Assembly (NCBI RefSeq): GCF_021513155.1
Contig: NZ_CP090983.1
Coordinates: forward strand, 1,535,001 to 1,599,000
DNA: 64,000 bases
DNA from: Jeotgalibaca sp. MA1X17-3
Lineage (GTDB): Bacteria > Bacillota > Bacilli > Lactobacillales > Aerococcaceae
Direction: 5' to 3'
Part shown: in pieces, positions 7,934 through 16,537 of the stretch
Layout: every line of letters starts with the position of its first letter
How positions within the stretch are numbered: the stretch's first letter is position 1
Translations under genes and position numbers: made by a program
The notes under the pieces: generated by a model
Told to the model about the DNA's origin: nothing
Database searches by the model: none
What the model saw: the letters and a program-made list of their open reading frames with translations, nothing else

Positions 7934-8293
7934 ATGGAATTATGGATGATTGTAATCATTCTTTTAGCGATTGCCATTATACTCTTGTTTATATCTTTCT
8001 TCTCAAAAAATAAAGATAGTGCAATGACTGCCGAAATAACAGATTTTACGCTCCAAATGACGAAAGACCTACGTTCCTTGAAAAAAAGAGTTGTTGAATT
8101 AGAAGAGGCTTCTGGAATTACGGTTCCTCAAGAAGAAGTCACGGGGCCTAAGAAAATAAATGAATTAACAAAGCAACAAACGATTAGACTTTATGAACAG
8201 GGAAATACTTTTGATGAAATTGCAGAAAAACTAGAAATACCTGAAACAACCGTACAATTGATTGTCGATAATCATTTAGAAAATTTACAATAA
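7934..8293 (+). CDS. Membrane-anchored protein with a C-terminal helix-turn-helix, unknown function
   Basis: A protein of about 119 aa that I do not recognise by name. A hydrophobic N-terminal helix (about residues 3-24, LWMIVIILLAIAIILLFISFF) is followed by a charged helical stretch likely to form a short coiled coil (about 40-60, TKDLRSLKKRVVELEEA). The C-terminal segment (about 77-116) reads QQTIRLYEQGNTFDEIAEKL and continues like a Hin/Sigma-70 region 4-type helix-turn-helix. The start may be ATG 7934, with GAGG 8 nt upstream, or GTG 7925. It is followed at 35 bp by a small MltG-like protein on the same strand, probably as one transcript. A membrane-tethered DNA-binding protein is a possibility, not a demonstration. 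Confidence 0.7.
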   Translation: MELWMIVIILLAIAIILLFISFFSKNKDSAMTAEITDFTLQMTKDLRSLKKRVVELEEASGITVPQEEVTGPKKINELTKQQTIRLYEQGNTFDEIAEKLEIPETTVQLIVDNHLENLQ

Positions 8294-8327
8294 ACAATCC
8301 CCCCATCTGTTTTAGAAAGGAGAAGCA

Positions 8328-8789
8328 ATGAATAAAGATAAACTGCGTTTCCTAGCCCTTGGATTTTTCGTAGCTGCGCTCATTTTGGCTAGTTTCCAAT
8401 TCATACAAGGTTCGTTATTTGTTACAGAGTCTGACAAAGTCGACTACAAGCAAAAATATGAATCTCTTTCTACTGAAAATGAACAATTACAACAAGATGT
8501 TAAGACCCTTGAATCTAATTCCGTACAATCTACTGAAAGTACTGATTCTGAAGATCCTTCAGAATCAACCAATGGTACATCAGAATCGATTATTTTCATT
8601 ATAAAAGAAGGAGAACCTTCTTCGGTTGTTCTAGAAAACCTCATACAAGAAGGACTGATTACCGATTATGAACTGGCTCAAACCTACTTAATCGAGAACC
8701 AAAAACTCACAAGTATTCAATACGGATCCTATACTCTTTCCAAAGATATGGGTTATCAAAAAGTACTCGATATTATTACGGCTCATTAA
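8328..8789 (+). CDS. Small membrane protein with MltG-like N-terminal domain only
   Basis: A 153-aa protein: N-terminal transmembrane helix (about 8-26), a short coiled coil (KYESLSTENEQLQQDV), a Ser/Thr/Glu-rich linker, and a C-terminal domain (about 85-153) that reads like the small domain preceding the catalytic fold in MltG/YceG endolytic transglycosylases (GEPSSVVLENLIQEGLI ... YGSYTL). The catalytic part of MltG is absent, and a full MltG has more than 300 residues, so this protein cannot cut glycan strands by itself; it might bind peptidoglycan or a partner. AAGGAG is 6 nt before the ATG. It is convergent with a class B PBP gene, which hints at a cell-wall role. The resemblance is by eye. 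Confidence 0.7.
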   Translation: MNKDKLRFLALGFFVAALILASFQFIQGSLFVTESDKVDYKQKYESLSTENEQLQQDVKTLESNSVQSTESTDSEDPSESTNGTSESIIFIIKEGEPSSVVLENLIQEGLITDYELAQTYLIENQKLTSIQYGSYTLSKDMGYQKVLDIITAH

Positions 8790-8812
8790 CTAATTCTATT
8801 TATTTTTATAGT

Positions 8813-8848
8813 AAAAAAACTTCCTAATTTTTTAGGAAGTCTTTTTTT
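8813..8848. terminator. Bidirectional terminator between the MltG-like gene and the PBP gene
   Basis: AAACTTCCTA and TAGGAAGTCTTT arms around a short T-rich loop, with seven A before and seven T after. Confidence 0.88.
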
Positions 8849-8852
8849 GTAC

Positions 8853-10889
8853 TTATTTATTTTCAAAATAAACATCAATTACTTCTTTTGTAATTCGAGT
8901 TGCAGGTGCGTTGTTTTCTTTTAAATAAGGAATAATTACAGCTACCGCAATTTCTGGATCGTCAAATGGTGCATATCCTACAAAAGCAGAGTTAGTTGTA
9001 GTTTGATTTTTAAGTTCGGGTACTTCTCCTTGATACACGGATTCTCCTGTTCCTGTTTTACCGGCAATCCCAATACTGTCATTTACACCAAAAACACTAG
9101 TAGAAAAAGCAGTTGGGCTATGAGTAACTTGCCACATGCCTTGTTGTACTCTCTTAATAGCCTCTTGTGAGACATTCAATTGATTCATGACCTTTGGATC
9201 TATTGTTGATTCAATAGCCCCGAGAGACCCATTTTCATCGGTTCCACGAATCTCTTTCACGAGCCGTGGAGCATACCTTGTTCCATTATTTGCAATGGTT
9301 GCTATATATTGGGCAAGTTGTATAGGCGTATAATTATCAAATTGACCATACGCTTCATCTAAAACTACACCTGCTTCAGGAGGAACTCCTAAATATCCTT
9401 GCGACTCACTAGGTAAATCAATTCCCGTTTTTACACCTAAACCAAATTGAGAATAATAGGAACGTAACTTAGCCAATGTTTCATCTTTATCAATCATGAT
9501 AGGCCCTTTATATTCGTATGTATTTTGTCCCCCCATCAACATAGCAATCTTTACCATATAGATATTGGAAGATTTTTCCAAGGCGATAATATCGTTGACA
9601 GGAATTTGATTATTTGTAACTTGATTGAATAAAGAAGATTTTTCCTCCGTACCTTGAAAAGTCAAAGGTTCATCAATCAAGGTGTTGTCTGTCAGAGTAA
9701 TAACTCCATCCATGTAACCCGCAAGGACCGTTGCCCCTTTTATGGTCGACCCCATAATAAAGTTTTCATTTAGTACGCCATGGACACTATCGACTACTTC
9801 TCCTGTTTTATAATCAATCTTTTTACCAGTCATCCCTAAAACATCACCATTTTTAGGGTTAAGAGTTACAATATAGATTCGGTCATTCCATTCATCTTCT
9901 TCACTAGTTAAAAAATCAGTAGCAATTTGCTCTATTTTTTGCTGATAAGGAATATCAACGGTCAAAATTAAGTTGTCGCCTTTCTTTCCCTCGTATGTTT
10001 GGGAAGTAGCCACTGTTTCACCATTCTGATTTGTCGTCATTTCATATTGAGCTTTTGTGCCACGTAGAACTGTTTCGTATTGTTGTTCTAAATAGGCATT
10101 TCCTACGCGATCGTTCCGTGCGTATCCTTTAGCTAGATAGGAAGCTATCTCCCCACTTGGTAATCCTGATTTTTCAGATGTCACTCCACCTAAAATCGTA
10201 CTTAATAGATCACCATATGGATAAATACGTTGCCAATCTTTCGAAACTTCTACACCGTTTAATTTAGAAAGGTTTTCACTAACAATCGCAAGTTCAGATT
10301 CACTTACCTCTATATTTTTTATATTGATCGTCGTTAAGGCAGCTGCACCATTCATACTTTTAAAGATAGCAGCTGCTTGTTTTTCAGCATCAGTTAAATC
10401 AATATCCTCATCTGTAATTTTCTCGAGTTCAACCGTATATAATTCAGAACCGGGAAGTAATTTCTCTTCATCCGATAGTCGTTCGCGTAATGCTTCTAAA
10501 TGAGTAGCCGCCCAAAAATCTTTTAAATCTCTTTCTGTTAGACTACTCGTACTCACTTTAATCATACTTGATAAGGTCTCAGCAGTCTTTGCCATTGTTT
10601 CAGCAGAGTCATTCGCTCCTCTAGTATATGTAATAGAGTGTTGGGCTTGATTTCCTACCAGTATATTTCCATTCCGGTCATAGATAAGGCCACGTGGAAC
10701 GGTTTGTGATACAGCCGTTGTCTCCGTTCTTCTAACAATTGCTTCAAATTCTTCTCCGCGAATGATTTGCAAGTAACCTAACCGGGCAACAATAGTTGAA
10801 AAGAGTAAAAAAACAATAAAAAATAATAGATTCAGACGGAAAGGGATGTGAGAATTATTTTTTCTACTTTGTTGTTTAAAATTTCCCAA
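8853..10889 (-). CDS. Class B penicillin-binding protein (PBP2/PbpA-like transpeptidase)
   Basis: A 678-aa D,D-transpeptidase that crosslinks peptidoglycan, anchored by one N-terminal helix (about residues 20-42). A dimerisation/pedestal domain follows (VPRGLIYDRNGNILVGN near 67-83). The catalytic domain has the active-site Ser motif STIK (in ENFIMGSTIKGATV, about 377-390), the SSN triad (EKSSNIYMVK) and KTGT (GIAGKTGTGES). The layout resembles the elongation-type class B PBPs of the Enterococcus and Bacillus PbpA group rather than a division PBP with PASTA domains. The start is TTG 10889, with GGAG 8 nt upstream. A good promoter lies 36 bp upstream. The nearby sodA echoes the B. subtilis pbpA-sodA neighbourhood. 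Confidence 0.9.
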   Translation of the reverse strand: MGNFKQQSRKNNSHIPFRLNLLFFIVFLLFSTIVARLGYLQIIRGEEFEAIVRRTETTAVSQTVPRGLIYDRNGNILVGNQAQHSITYTRGANDSAETMAKTAETLSSMIKVSTSSLTERDLKDFWAATHLEALRERLSDEEKLLPGSELYTVELEKITDEDIDLTDAEKQAAAIFKSMNGAAALTTINIKNIEVSESELAIVSENLSKLNGVEVSKDWQRIYPYGDLLSTILGGVTSEKSGLPSGEIASYLAKGYARNDRVGNAYLEQQYETVLRGTKAQYEMTTNQNGETVATSQTYEGKKGDNLILTVDIPYQQKIEQIATDFLTSEEDEWNDRIYIVTLNPKNGDVLGMTGKKIDYKTGEVVDSVHGVLNENFIMGSTIKGATVLAGYMDGVITLTDNTLIDEPLTFQGTEEKSSLFNQVTNNQIPVNDIIALEKSSNIYMVKIAMLMGGQNTYEYKGPIMIDKDETLAKLRSYYSQFGLGVKTGIDLPSESQGYLGVPPEAGVVLDEAYGQFDNYTPIQLAQYIATIANNGTRYAPRLVKEIRGTDENGSLGAIESTIDPKVMNQLNVSQEAIKRVQQGMWQVTHSPTAFSTSVFGVNDSIGIAGKTGTGESVYQGEVPELKNQTTTNSAFVGYAPFDDPEIAVAVIIPYLKENNAPATRITKEVIDVYFENK

Positions 10890-10924
10890 TGTCTACACTC
10901 CTATGTTATAAAATTCAATACCTC

Positions 10925-10952
10925 ATTATATCAAAATAAGATTGATTTACAA
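10925..10952 (-). promoter_or_regulatory. Promoter of the PBP gene
   Basis: Minus-strand TTGTAA (10947-10952) and perfect TATAAT (10925-10930) separated by 16 bp, ending 36 bp before the TTG start. Confidence 0.65.
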
Positions 10953-11076
10953 TGAGGCTGGAAAGGATTAGACCACTGAGAGCTCCACAAAAAAATGCAT
11001 TTTAAATTTAAATATGTTACTTTTGTATATATATTCTTTCAAACCAACCATTTATAGATGTAGGAGGATCCTGTTT

Positions 11077-13749
11077 ATGTTTCCATCATTCTCAAAACCA
11101 TTTTCTCGTAAAATGTTACTATTTGTTTCGTTCTTGTTACCATTTGTCATCATTTCTATCATATATGCATCAATTGGTGTCTATCCATTTGGTAAACAAA
11201 CATTACTAACTGTCGATTTAGGACAACAATACGTTGATTTTTTTAGCTATTATAGACATACCTTGCTTCATGAACCTAGTGCCCTCCTCTACTCATTTAC
11301 AAAGGGAATCGGCGGTGAAATGGTTGGTCTCTGGTCTTATTATTTAACAAGTCCTTTTAATTTAATTCTTTTATTTACTCCTCAAAGATATCTTCCGGTT
11401 GGTGTAACGTTACTAATGATTTTAAAAATATCTTCTGCAAGCTTATCCTTCGCTTACTTATTAATTAAAAAATTTGAAGGAAAAGGTCTTCTGGTTCCTA
11501 CTTTTTCTCTGGCTTATGCCATGATGGGATTTGTAATTGCCAATCAGTTAAACGTCATGTGGTTAGACGGTTTAGTATTTTTACCTCTCATTATATTGGG
11601 AGTGGAAAAATTAGTAGATGGAGAAAGTGGTTTATTTTATAGTATCATGCTTGCAATCATGCTTTTTTCTCACTACTATATCGGATACATGATTTGTCTT
11701 TTTGTAGTCTTATATTTTATTTTTGCACTCATAAAGCAAGAAAAAACAAGCGAATGGACTGTATCGAAAAAAATCTACCATTTCTTTTCTACTAGTCTTC
11801 GTTTTGCATTTTTTTCTATATTAAGTGCAACTCTTTCTGCTTTCATCCTGTTACCTAACTTTTTCTCATTAATGGGAGGAAAAGCCAGTTATATTAATGA
11901 AACTGTTGATTGGAGTCTAGATTATCCTTTTTTAGAAGTTCTATCTAAATTCTATATTGGTTCTTTTAATTTTGATCAGATGCCATCCGGTCATCCGAAT
12001 CTTTTCATCGGAACACTTGCACTCGTTACATTTCTTTTTTACTTTTTTAACCAGAATTTTTCTAAAAAAGAACGGATTGTCTCTTTCTTCATCACCGTTT
12101 TCTTTTTTGCCTCTATGAATATTAAGTTTCTTAATAAAGTTTGGCATGCCTTTCAATATCCAATCTGGTATCCATATCGTTTCTCTTTCGTTGTGTGTTT
12201 CTTTTTAATACTTAATGGGTTTCGAAGTGCTCAAAAAACGAAGAGCTTTCCATTATGGTTTGCTTGTACCTTACTCGTCCTTCAAACGGGAAGTGCCTTA
12301 TATGTGTTAGAAAAAGATTTTGATTTTGTTATTCCCATACAAGTTCTTGCAACGGGTATACTGTTGATCCTTACTTTAGTTTTATTATTACTAAGAGAAA
12401 ATTCTTATAAATGGATGCCTTACGTCCTCCTATTAATTACAGCCGTAGAGATGAGTGCCAATGCAACCATTGACTTAACTCGTTTGAGCTATGTAAAAAT
12501 GAAACCTTTTAATGATTATCAGCTTGTCTTGGATGATATGTTACGAGACATCAGGCCGGATGACAATGAGTTCTACCGGATTGAAAAAGTCTTTCAACGG
12601 TCAAAGAATGATAGTTTTCAAGCTAATTATCCTAGTGCTTCTCACTTTAGTTCCACTTTTGAAAGGGAAGTTCCTCAGTTATATGGCTTACTAGGCTTTC
12701 CGGATGGCAATGGTTTTGTATCCTACTCAACCGGTACACTTTTTACAGATTCTCTTTTTGGAATTCGTTATTTTGGAGTTAATAATCCTTTATCGGATGA
12801 ACTCAAAAAAAATTATGATTTATATCATTTATATGCTAATTCTACTCGTCCTGATATGCAGCAGTATCAATTAGAGTCAGAGTCCTTACGAACGAATATT
12901 TATGAAAATGAGTATGCTCTTCCACTAGTATTTGGTGTTTCAGAGGATCTTGCATCTGTTGAACTAGAAAAAAATAATCCAATTAAAAATCAAGAAGATA
13001 TTTTAACAGCTATGACAAATCTACCTGAATCTTCTTTTTATATAGAAGAATCTTTTGATTCTATTGTTACTGAAAATATATCTGATTATTTGGGTAATTC
13101 TAAATCTGTTAACAGAACGTATAACAAATCTGACACCAATGAAGACGCCATGATTGAACTTCAAATAACTCCTAAAACAGATGATCCCTATTATCTGGTT
13201 CTGGACTCCCGTCTAAAAGATGAAGAAGTAGAATTATCCTTAAATGATGAAACATTTAGATATTATACGACGTTTCGAAATGATCAAGTACTTAATGTGG
13301 CTAGTCATCAAAAAAATGAGCTTCTCAATTTCCAATTTTCTTTATTAAAAGATTCTATAACTATACGTGACCTAAAGTTATACAGGTTTGATCTTTCAAA
13401 ATTCCGAGAAGTAATCACAGAAGCAAAAGAAGAAGGAATAACTCTTTCTTCCTTTAGTCAAACTAAAATAGAAGGAGATGTGAAGATTAAAAATGATCAC
13501 TCTCTGCTAATGACTTCTATCCCCTATTCTGAGGGTTGGAAACTATCGATTGATGGCGAAAAGGTTGAAACCATTTCTGCTTTAGATGGATTTTTAGCGG
13601 CTCCGATAAAAAAAGGGATTCATAAAATCCAACTAAACTATCACGTTCCTTATTTACAAGAAGGAATTCTGATTAGTATCGCTGCTTTATTTGTTACAAC
13701 TCTAATTATTTTCTATCATAGAAAAAGTTTTAAAAAGCATAAAAAATAA
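11077..13749 (+). CDS. YfhO-family large membrane protein (GT-C-like)
   Basis: An 890-aa polytopic membrane protein of the YfhO family. About 12 or more hydrophobic helices fill the first 480 residues. A soluble extracytoplasmic region (about 490-850) follows, then a last helix (GILISIAALFVTTLIIFYH) and a basic tail (KSFKKHKK). Near the N terminus the TVDLGQQYVDFFSYYR segment has the acidic residue expected in the first external loop of GT-C glycosyltransferases. Related proteins have been linked to decoration of teichoic acids or other surface polymers; the substrate here is unknown. ATG 11077 is chosen because AGGAGG lies 9 nt upstream, rather than the longer frame from 11014. It is monocistronic, with a terminator after the stop. 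Confidence 0.88.
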   Translation: MFPSFSKPFSRKMLLFVSFLLPFVIISIIYASIGVYPFGKQTLLTVDLGQQYVDFFSYYRHTLLHEPSALLYSFTKGIGGEMVGLWSYYLTSPFNLILLFTPQRYLPVGVTLLMILKISSASLSFAYLLIKKFEGKGLLVPTFSLAYAMMGFVIANQLNVMWLDGLVFLPLIILGVEKLVDGESGLFYSIMLAIMLFSHYYIGYMICLFVVLYFIFALIKQEKTSEWTVSKKIYHFFSTSLRFAFFSILSATLSAFILLPNFFSLMGGKASYINETVDWSLDYPFLEVLSKFYIGSFNFDQMPSGHPNLFIGTLALVTFLFYFFNQNFSKKERIVSFFITVFFFASMNIKFLNKVWHAFQYPIWYPYRFSFVVCFFLILNGFRSAQKTKSFPLWFACTLLVLQTGSALYVLEKDFDFVIPIQVLATGILLILTLVLLLLRENSYKWMPYVLLLITAVEMSANATIDLTRLSYVKMKPFNDYQLVLDDMLRDIRPDDNEFYRIEKVFQRSKNDSFQANYPSASHFSSTFEREVPQLYGLLGFPDGNGFVSYSTGTLFTDSLFGIRYFGVNNPLSDELKKNYDLYHLYANSTRPDMQQYQLESESLRTNIYENEYALPLVFGVSEDLASVELEKNNPIKNQEDILTAMTNLPESSFYIEESFDSIVTENISDYLGNSKSVNRTYNKSDTNEDAMIELQITPKTDDPYYLVLDSRLKDEEVELSLNDETFRYYTTFRNDQVLNVASHQKNELLNFQFSLLKDSITIRDLKLYRFDLSKFREVITEAKEEGITLSSFSQTKIEGDVKIKNDHSLLMTSIPYSEGWKLSIDGEKVETISALDGFLAAPIKKGIHKIQLNYHVPYLQEGILISIAALFVTTLIIFYHRKSFKKHKK

Positions 13750-13780
13750 GAGTAGGATTGCCCCACTCTTTATTTTTTTA
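13741..13780. terminator. Bidirectional terminator between the yfhO-like gene and sodA
   Basis: AATAAGAGTAGG and CCCCACTCTTTATT pair with one mismatch around a short ATTG loop, with a T run to the right and an A run to the left. Confidence 0.8.
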
Positions 13781-13785
13781 TGTAA

Positions 13786-14394
13786 TTATTTAGTTGCTTC
13801 TATACGTTTATTTACTTCATCCCAATTTACAAGGTTCCAAAATGATTGAACATAGTCTGGACGAACATTTTTATAGTCTAGGTAGTAAGCATGTTCCCAT
13901 ACATCTAAACCTAGAACAGGTGTCTTACCATTCATTAAAGGACTATCTTGGTTTGGAGTAGAAGTAACTTCTAGTTTTCCATCAGATAATACTAGCCATG
14001 CCCATCCTGATCCAAAACGACCAGTTGCAGCAGCGCTAAATTTTTCTTTAAAGTCATTGAAACTACCAAACGCTTCATCAATTGCATCCTTGACAGCTCC
14101 CGTTGGTTCTCCTCCACCATTTAGTGATAGAATCGTCCAGAATAAGGAATGGTTTGCATGTCCTCCGCCATTGTTTCTAAATGCAGTTCGGATATCTTCT
14201 GGTACAGAATCAATATCTTTCAGAAGTTCTTCAACAGTTTTTTCTGCTAATTCTGGATATTTCTCCAATGCAGCATTCGCATTTTTTACATAGGCAGCGT
14301 GGTGCTTGCCATGATGGGTACGCATTGTATCTTCGCCAATATTAGGCTCCAACGCCGTGTAATCATATGGTAAATCAGGTAAGGTAAAAGCCAT
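13786..14394 (-). CDS. sodA: Superoxide dismutase, Mn/Fe family
   Basis: A 202-aa cytoplasmic enzyme that converts superoxide to oxygen and hydrogen peroxide. It opens [17 protein letters not shown]; metal ligands are visible as His in [13 protein letters not shown], His in NHSLFW, and Asp/His in the signature DVWEHAYY. The ending [11 protein letters not shown] is typical. Mn use is likely from the overall likeness to Firmicutes SodA, but the metal cannot be settled by eye. AGGAGG lies 9 nt before the ATG. It is monocistronic and convergent with the yfhO-like gene. Confidence 0.96.
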   Translation of the reverse strand: MAFTLPDLPYDYTALEPNIGEDTMRTHHGKHHAAYVKNANAALEKYPELAEKTVEELLKDIDSVPEDIRTAFRNNGGGHANHSLFWTILSLNGGGEPTGAVKDAIDEAFGSFNDFKEKFSAAATGRFGSGWAWLVLSDGKLEVTSTPNQDSPLMNGKTPVLGLDVWEHAYYLDYKNVRPDYVQSFWNLVNWDEVNKRIEATK

Positions 14395-14547
14395 TTCAAT
14401 TTCCTCCTAGTTAATATTTTCAATCTATAATAAGATTACCACGTTCTAGTCTATTTATCAAAAGAACTGTTTGTGTTTATCTTTACATTGCCTTTTTCCT
14501 TTTTTTTCGCTAAGCTATTATTATCTTATTTTAAATAGAAGAAAAGA

Positions 14548-15336
14548 GTGATCATTATTTCGTTGTATACATTACTATTTAATTCTTTTCTAGATCCTTC
14601 TCATTTATGGAAGGCAACTGAATTAAAAAGAAAAAAAACTGTTTATTTATTTTTATTAACTTCTCTTATCGTTGGTATTCCATTTTTTATTAGTAACATG
14701 AATGCCGTAGCTACTATTGAAAAAGATATCAGTAGAGTAACCACTAAAATTCCAGCTTTTGTGATTGAAGATGGAACAGTAAACGTGAAAGATCCTTTAG
14801 AAAAGGCTTTAGTAGTGCGAACAGATTCTTTAAATTTCATTTTTGATATCCATAATCAATATGATGAACTAGAAAAAGAAAAAGATGTGGAAAATACGAT
14901 ACTGAATCTACTCTTTACAGAGGATTCATTCACTCTCTTAACCAATCAAGTTCCAATCAATATTCCTTATGAAAATGCTGATGGATTTACAGACGAATTT
15001 TTCACTTCTCTTCTTTCACGTTTTAGTACGAAGAATACTATAACCGTCATCACAATGATTGTATTGAGCTTCCTTTCTGGTATGTTTGAAGCGGCTATTC
15101 GTCTTCTTCTCTTCACTATAATTGGAAACCTTGTGTCTGCTCTCTTTCGAATTCGGCTTCCGTTTTCTGTTAATTGGAAAATTATGATGGTAGCAAGTTT
15201 TGTCCCTACAATCTTGTTTTCTTTACTAAATTCAGTATTGATTTTCCCATACGGACAAACAGGAATCATCGGAGTAATCTCCGCTTTCCTTTATTATAAA
15301 GGTATAAAAATATTTATTGAAAAACAAATCAAGTAA
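14548..15336 (+). CDS. DUF1189 family membrane protein
   Basis: A protein of about 262 aa with an N-terminal hydrophobic helix (about 30-48), a soluble extracytoplasmic segment (about 50-160), and three or four hydrophobic helices in the C-terminal half (about 168-255). The opening LLFNSFLDPSHLWKATELKRKKT and overall layout match DUF1189 proteins, which have no established function. The start is uncertain: GTG 14548 is used, but the upstream AAGAAAAGAG is a poor binding site and a TTG at 14563 is also possible. It lies divergent from sodA and ends in a strong shared terminator. Confidence 0.8.
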   Translation: MIIISLYTLLFNSFLDPSHLWKATELKRKKTVYLFLLTSLIVGIPFFISNMNAVATIEKDISRVTTKIPAFVIEDGTVNVKDPLEKALVVRTDSLNFIFDIHNQYDELEKEKDVENTILNLLFTEDSFTLLTNQVPINIPYENADGFTDEFFTSLLSRFSTKNTITVITMIVLSFLSGMFEAAIRLLLFTIIGNLVSALFRIRLPFSVNWKIMMVASFVPTILFSLLNSVLIFPYGQTGIIGVISAFLYYKGIKIFIEKQIK

Positions 15337-15377
15337 AAAGAAGTGGCTGGGACAAAAGTCCCAGCCACTTCTTTTTT
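15335..15377. terminator. Bidirectional terminator with a long perfect stem
   Basis: A perfect hairpin of about 19 bp (AAGAAGTGGCTGGGAC / GTCCCAGCCACTTCTT plus flanking A-T pairs) with an AAAA loop. It serves the DUF1189 gene on plus and the glycerate kinase gene on minus. Confidence 0.95.
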
Positions 15378-15381
15378 AGTC

Positions 15382-16509
15382 TCATTTAGTAGGAATGATT
15401 CCTACTAATTTTGCTACGCGTGTAGCTGCTCTTTCTAAATTTCCATCAGCATTTTCAAGAGCCTCTTTTAAAGTCGAAACACGATCTACAATAGGAACGA
15501 TTACCGATAATCCTTCTTCCGTTGCTCTTTCTAAATTTCCCTTTTCACTTCCTACAAAAGCAATTACGGGAATTTCATATTTCTGAGCAATCCTTGAGAT
15601 ACTGACCGGTACTTTTCCTAATAAACTTTGTTCATCTATTTGACCTTCACCGGTAATTACTAAATCTACTTTTTTTATCTGGTCTTCTAGTTTAAAATCT
15701 GAAGAAAGTTGTGTAAAGCCGTTCACAATTTTTCCATTTAAACCATGTCTAATTGCAAATCCAACTCCTCCCGCTGCTCCGTCTCCAGAATGGGACACAT
15801 TGGTTCCAGATACTGCTTTCAGATATTGTTTCATACGTTGTTCATACTCATCCAACTCTTCTGCTAAGATGCCCTTTTGTTTGCCAAACACCTTCACAGC
15901 TCCATCGGGACCCGTCAGTTTAGAAACAACATCTGCTGCAGCTATAAATTCTACTTCAGCAACGAAAGGGTGGATATTTTCAAAATCTAGATACCTTACT
16001 TGCCCCAAATCTTTCCCAGTTCCACTTAATTCCTGGTCAGCTGAATTATAAAAAGTAACTCCCAATGCTCGTAAAAGTCCCATACCGCCATCAACAGTGC
16101 CTGTACCACCTAGGCCAATGATAATCTTTTTAGCTCCATTTTCCATAGCAGCCTTCACTACTAGTCCGGTTCCATAAGACGATAGATCATTTGGATGAAG
16201 ATTTTTTTCTTCATTAAATTGAATACCAGAGGCCAAGGCAATCTCAACGATCGCCTTTTTCTCTTCCTTAAAATATATATAGCCTGCTTTCATTGGCTTT
16301 CCATAAGAAGTGAACGTATCTACTTCAATATATTCACTTTGATACACATCGTTTGCAAGGTATGCGGAAACAAATCCTTCCCCACCATCAGAGATAGCAA
16401 ATGTTTCGACTGCATGTCCAAAGGTTCCAAAGGTATCTGCTACGATCTGATTTGCTGTTTGACTAGTAAGGGAGCTTTTGAAAGAATCTATTGCTACAAG
16501 AACTTTCAA
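15382..16509 (-). CDS. Glycerate kinase (GK-II / GarK-GlxK family)
   Basis: A 375-aa kinase that phosphorylates D-glycerate with ATP to a phosphoglycerate that enters lower glycolysis; family members usually make the 2-phosphate. It begins VLVAIDSFKSSLTSQ, and the Gly-rich segments IIGLGGTGTVDGGMGLLRAL, GAAGGVGFA and VITGEGQIDEQSLLGKVP are conserved in the family. The start is TTG 16509, with AAGGTG 5 nt upstream. It follows mngB by 28 bp and is the last gene of the proposed mannosylglycerate operon, where it would use the glycerate released by the mannosidase. That role is inferred from context. Confidence 0.92.
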   Translation of the reverse strand: MKVLVAIDSFKSSLTSQTANQIVADTFGTFGHAVETFAISDGGEGFVSAYLANDVYQSEYIEVDTFTSYGKPMKAGYIYFKEEKKAIVEIALASGIQFNEEKNLHPNDLSSYGTGLVVKAAMENGAKKIIIGLGGTGTVDGGMGLLRALGVTFYNSADQELSGTGKDLGQVRYLDFENIHPFVAEVEFIAAADVVSKLTGPDGAVKVFGKQKGILAEELDEYEQRMKQYLKAVSGTNVSHSGDGAAGGVGFAIRHGLNGKIVNGFTQLSSDFKLEDQIKKVDLVITGEGQIDEQSLLGKVPVSISRIAQKYEIPVIAFVGSEKGNLERATEEGLSVIVPIVDRVSTLKEALENADGNLERAATRVAKLVGIIPTK

Positions 16510-16537
16510 TTTTTCACCTTCCTTTTTTTAGTTAACT

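Noticed and set aside
10951..11010. Possible regulatory RNA or repeat in the region between the PBP and yfhO-like genes
   Set aside because: The TGAGGCTGG segment recalls terminator-like repeats of this group, but no partner arm or second copy close enough was found.
14548..14840. Minus-strand frame of 65 aa opposite the DUF1189 gene
   Set aside because: Antisense shadow; the plus-strand frame has the membrane-protein pattern of a known family.
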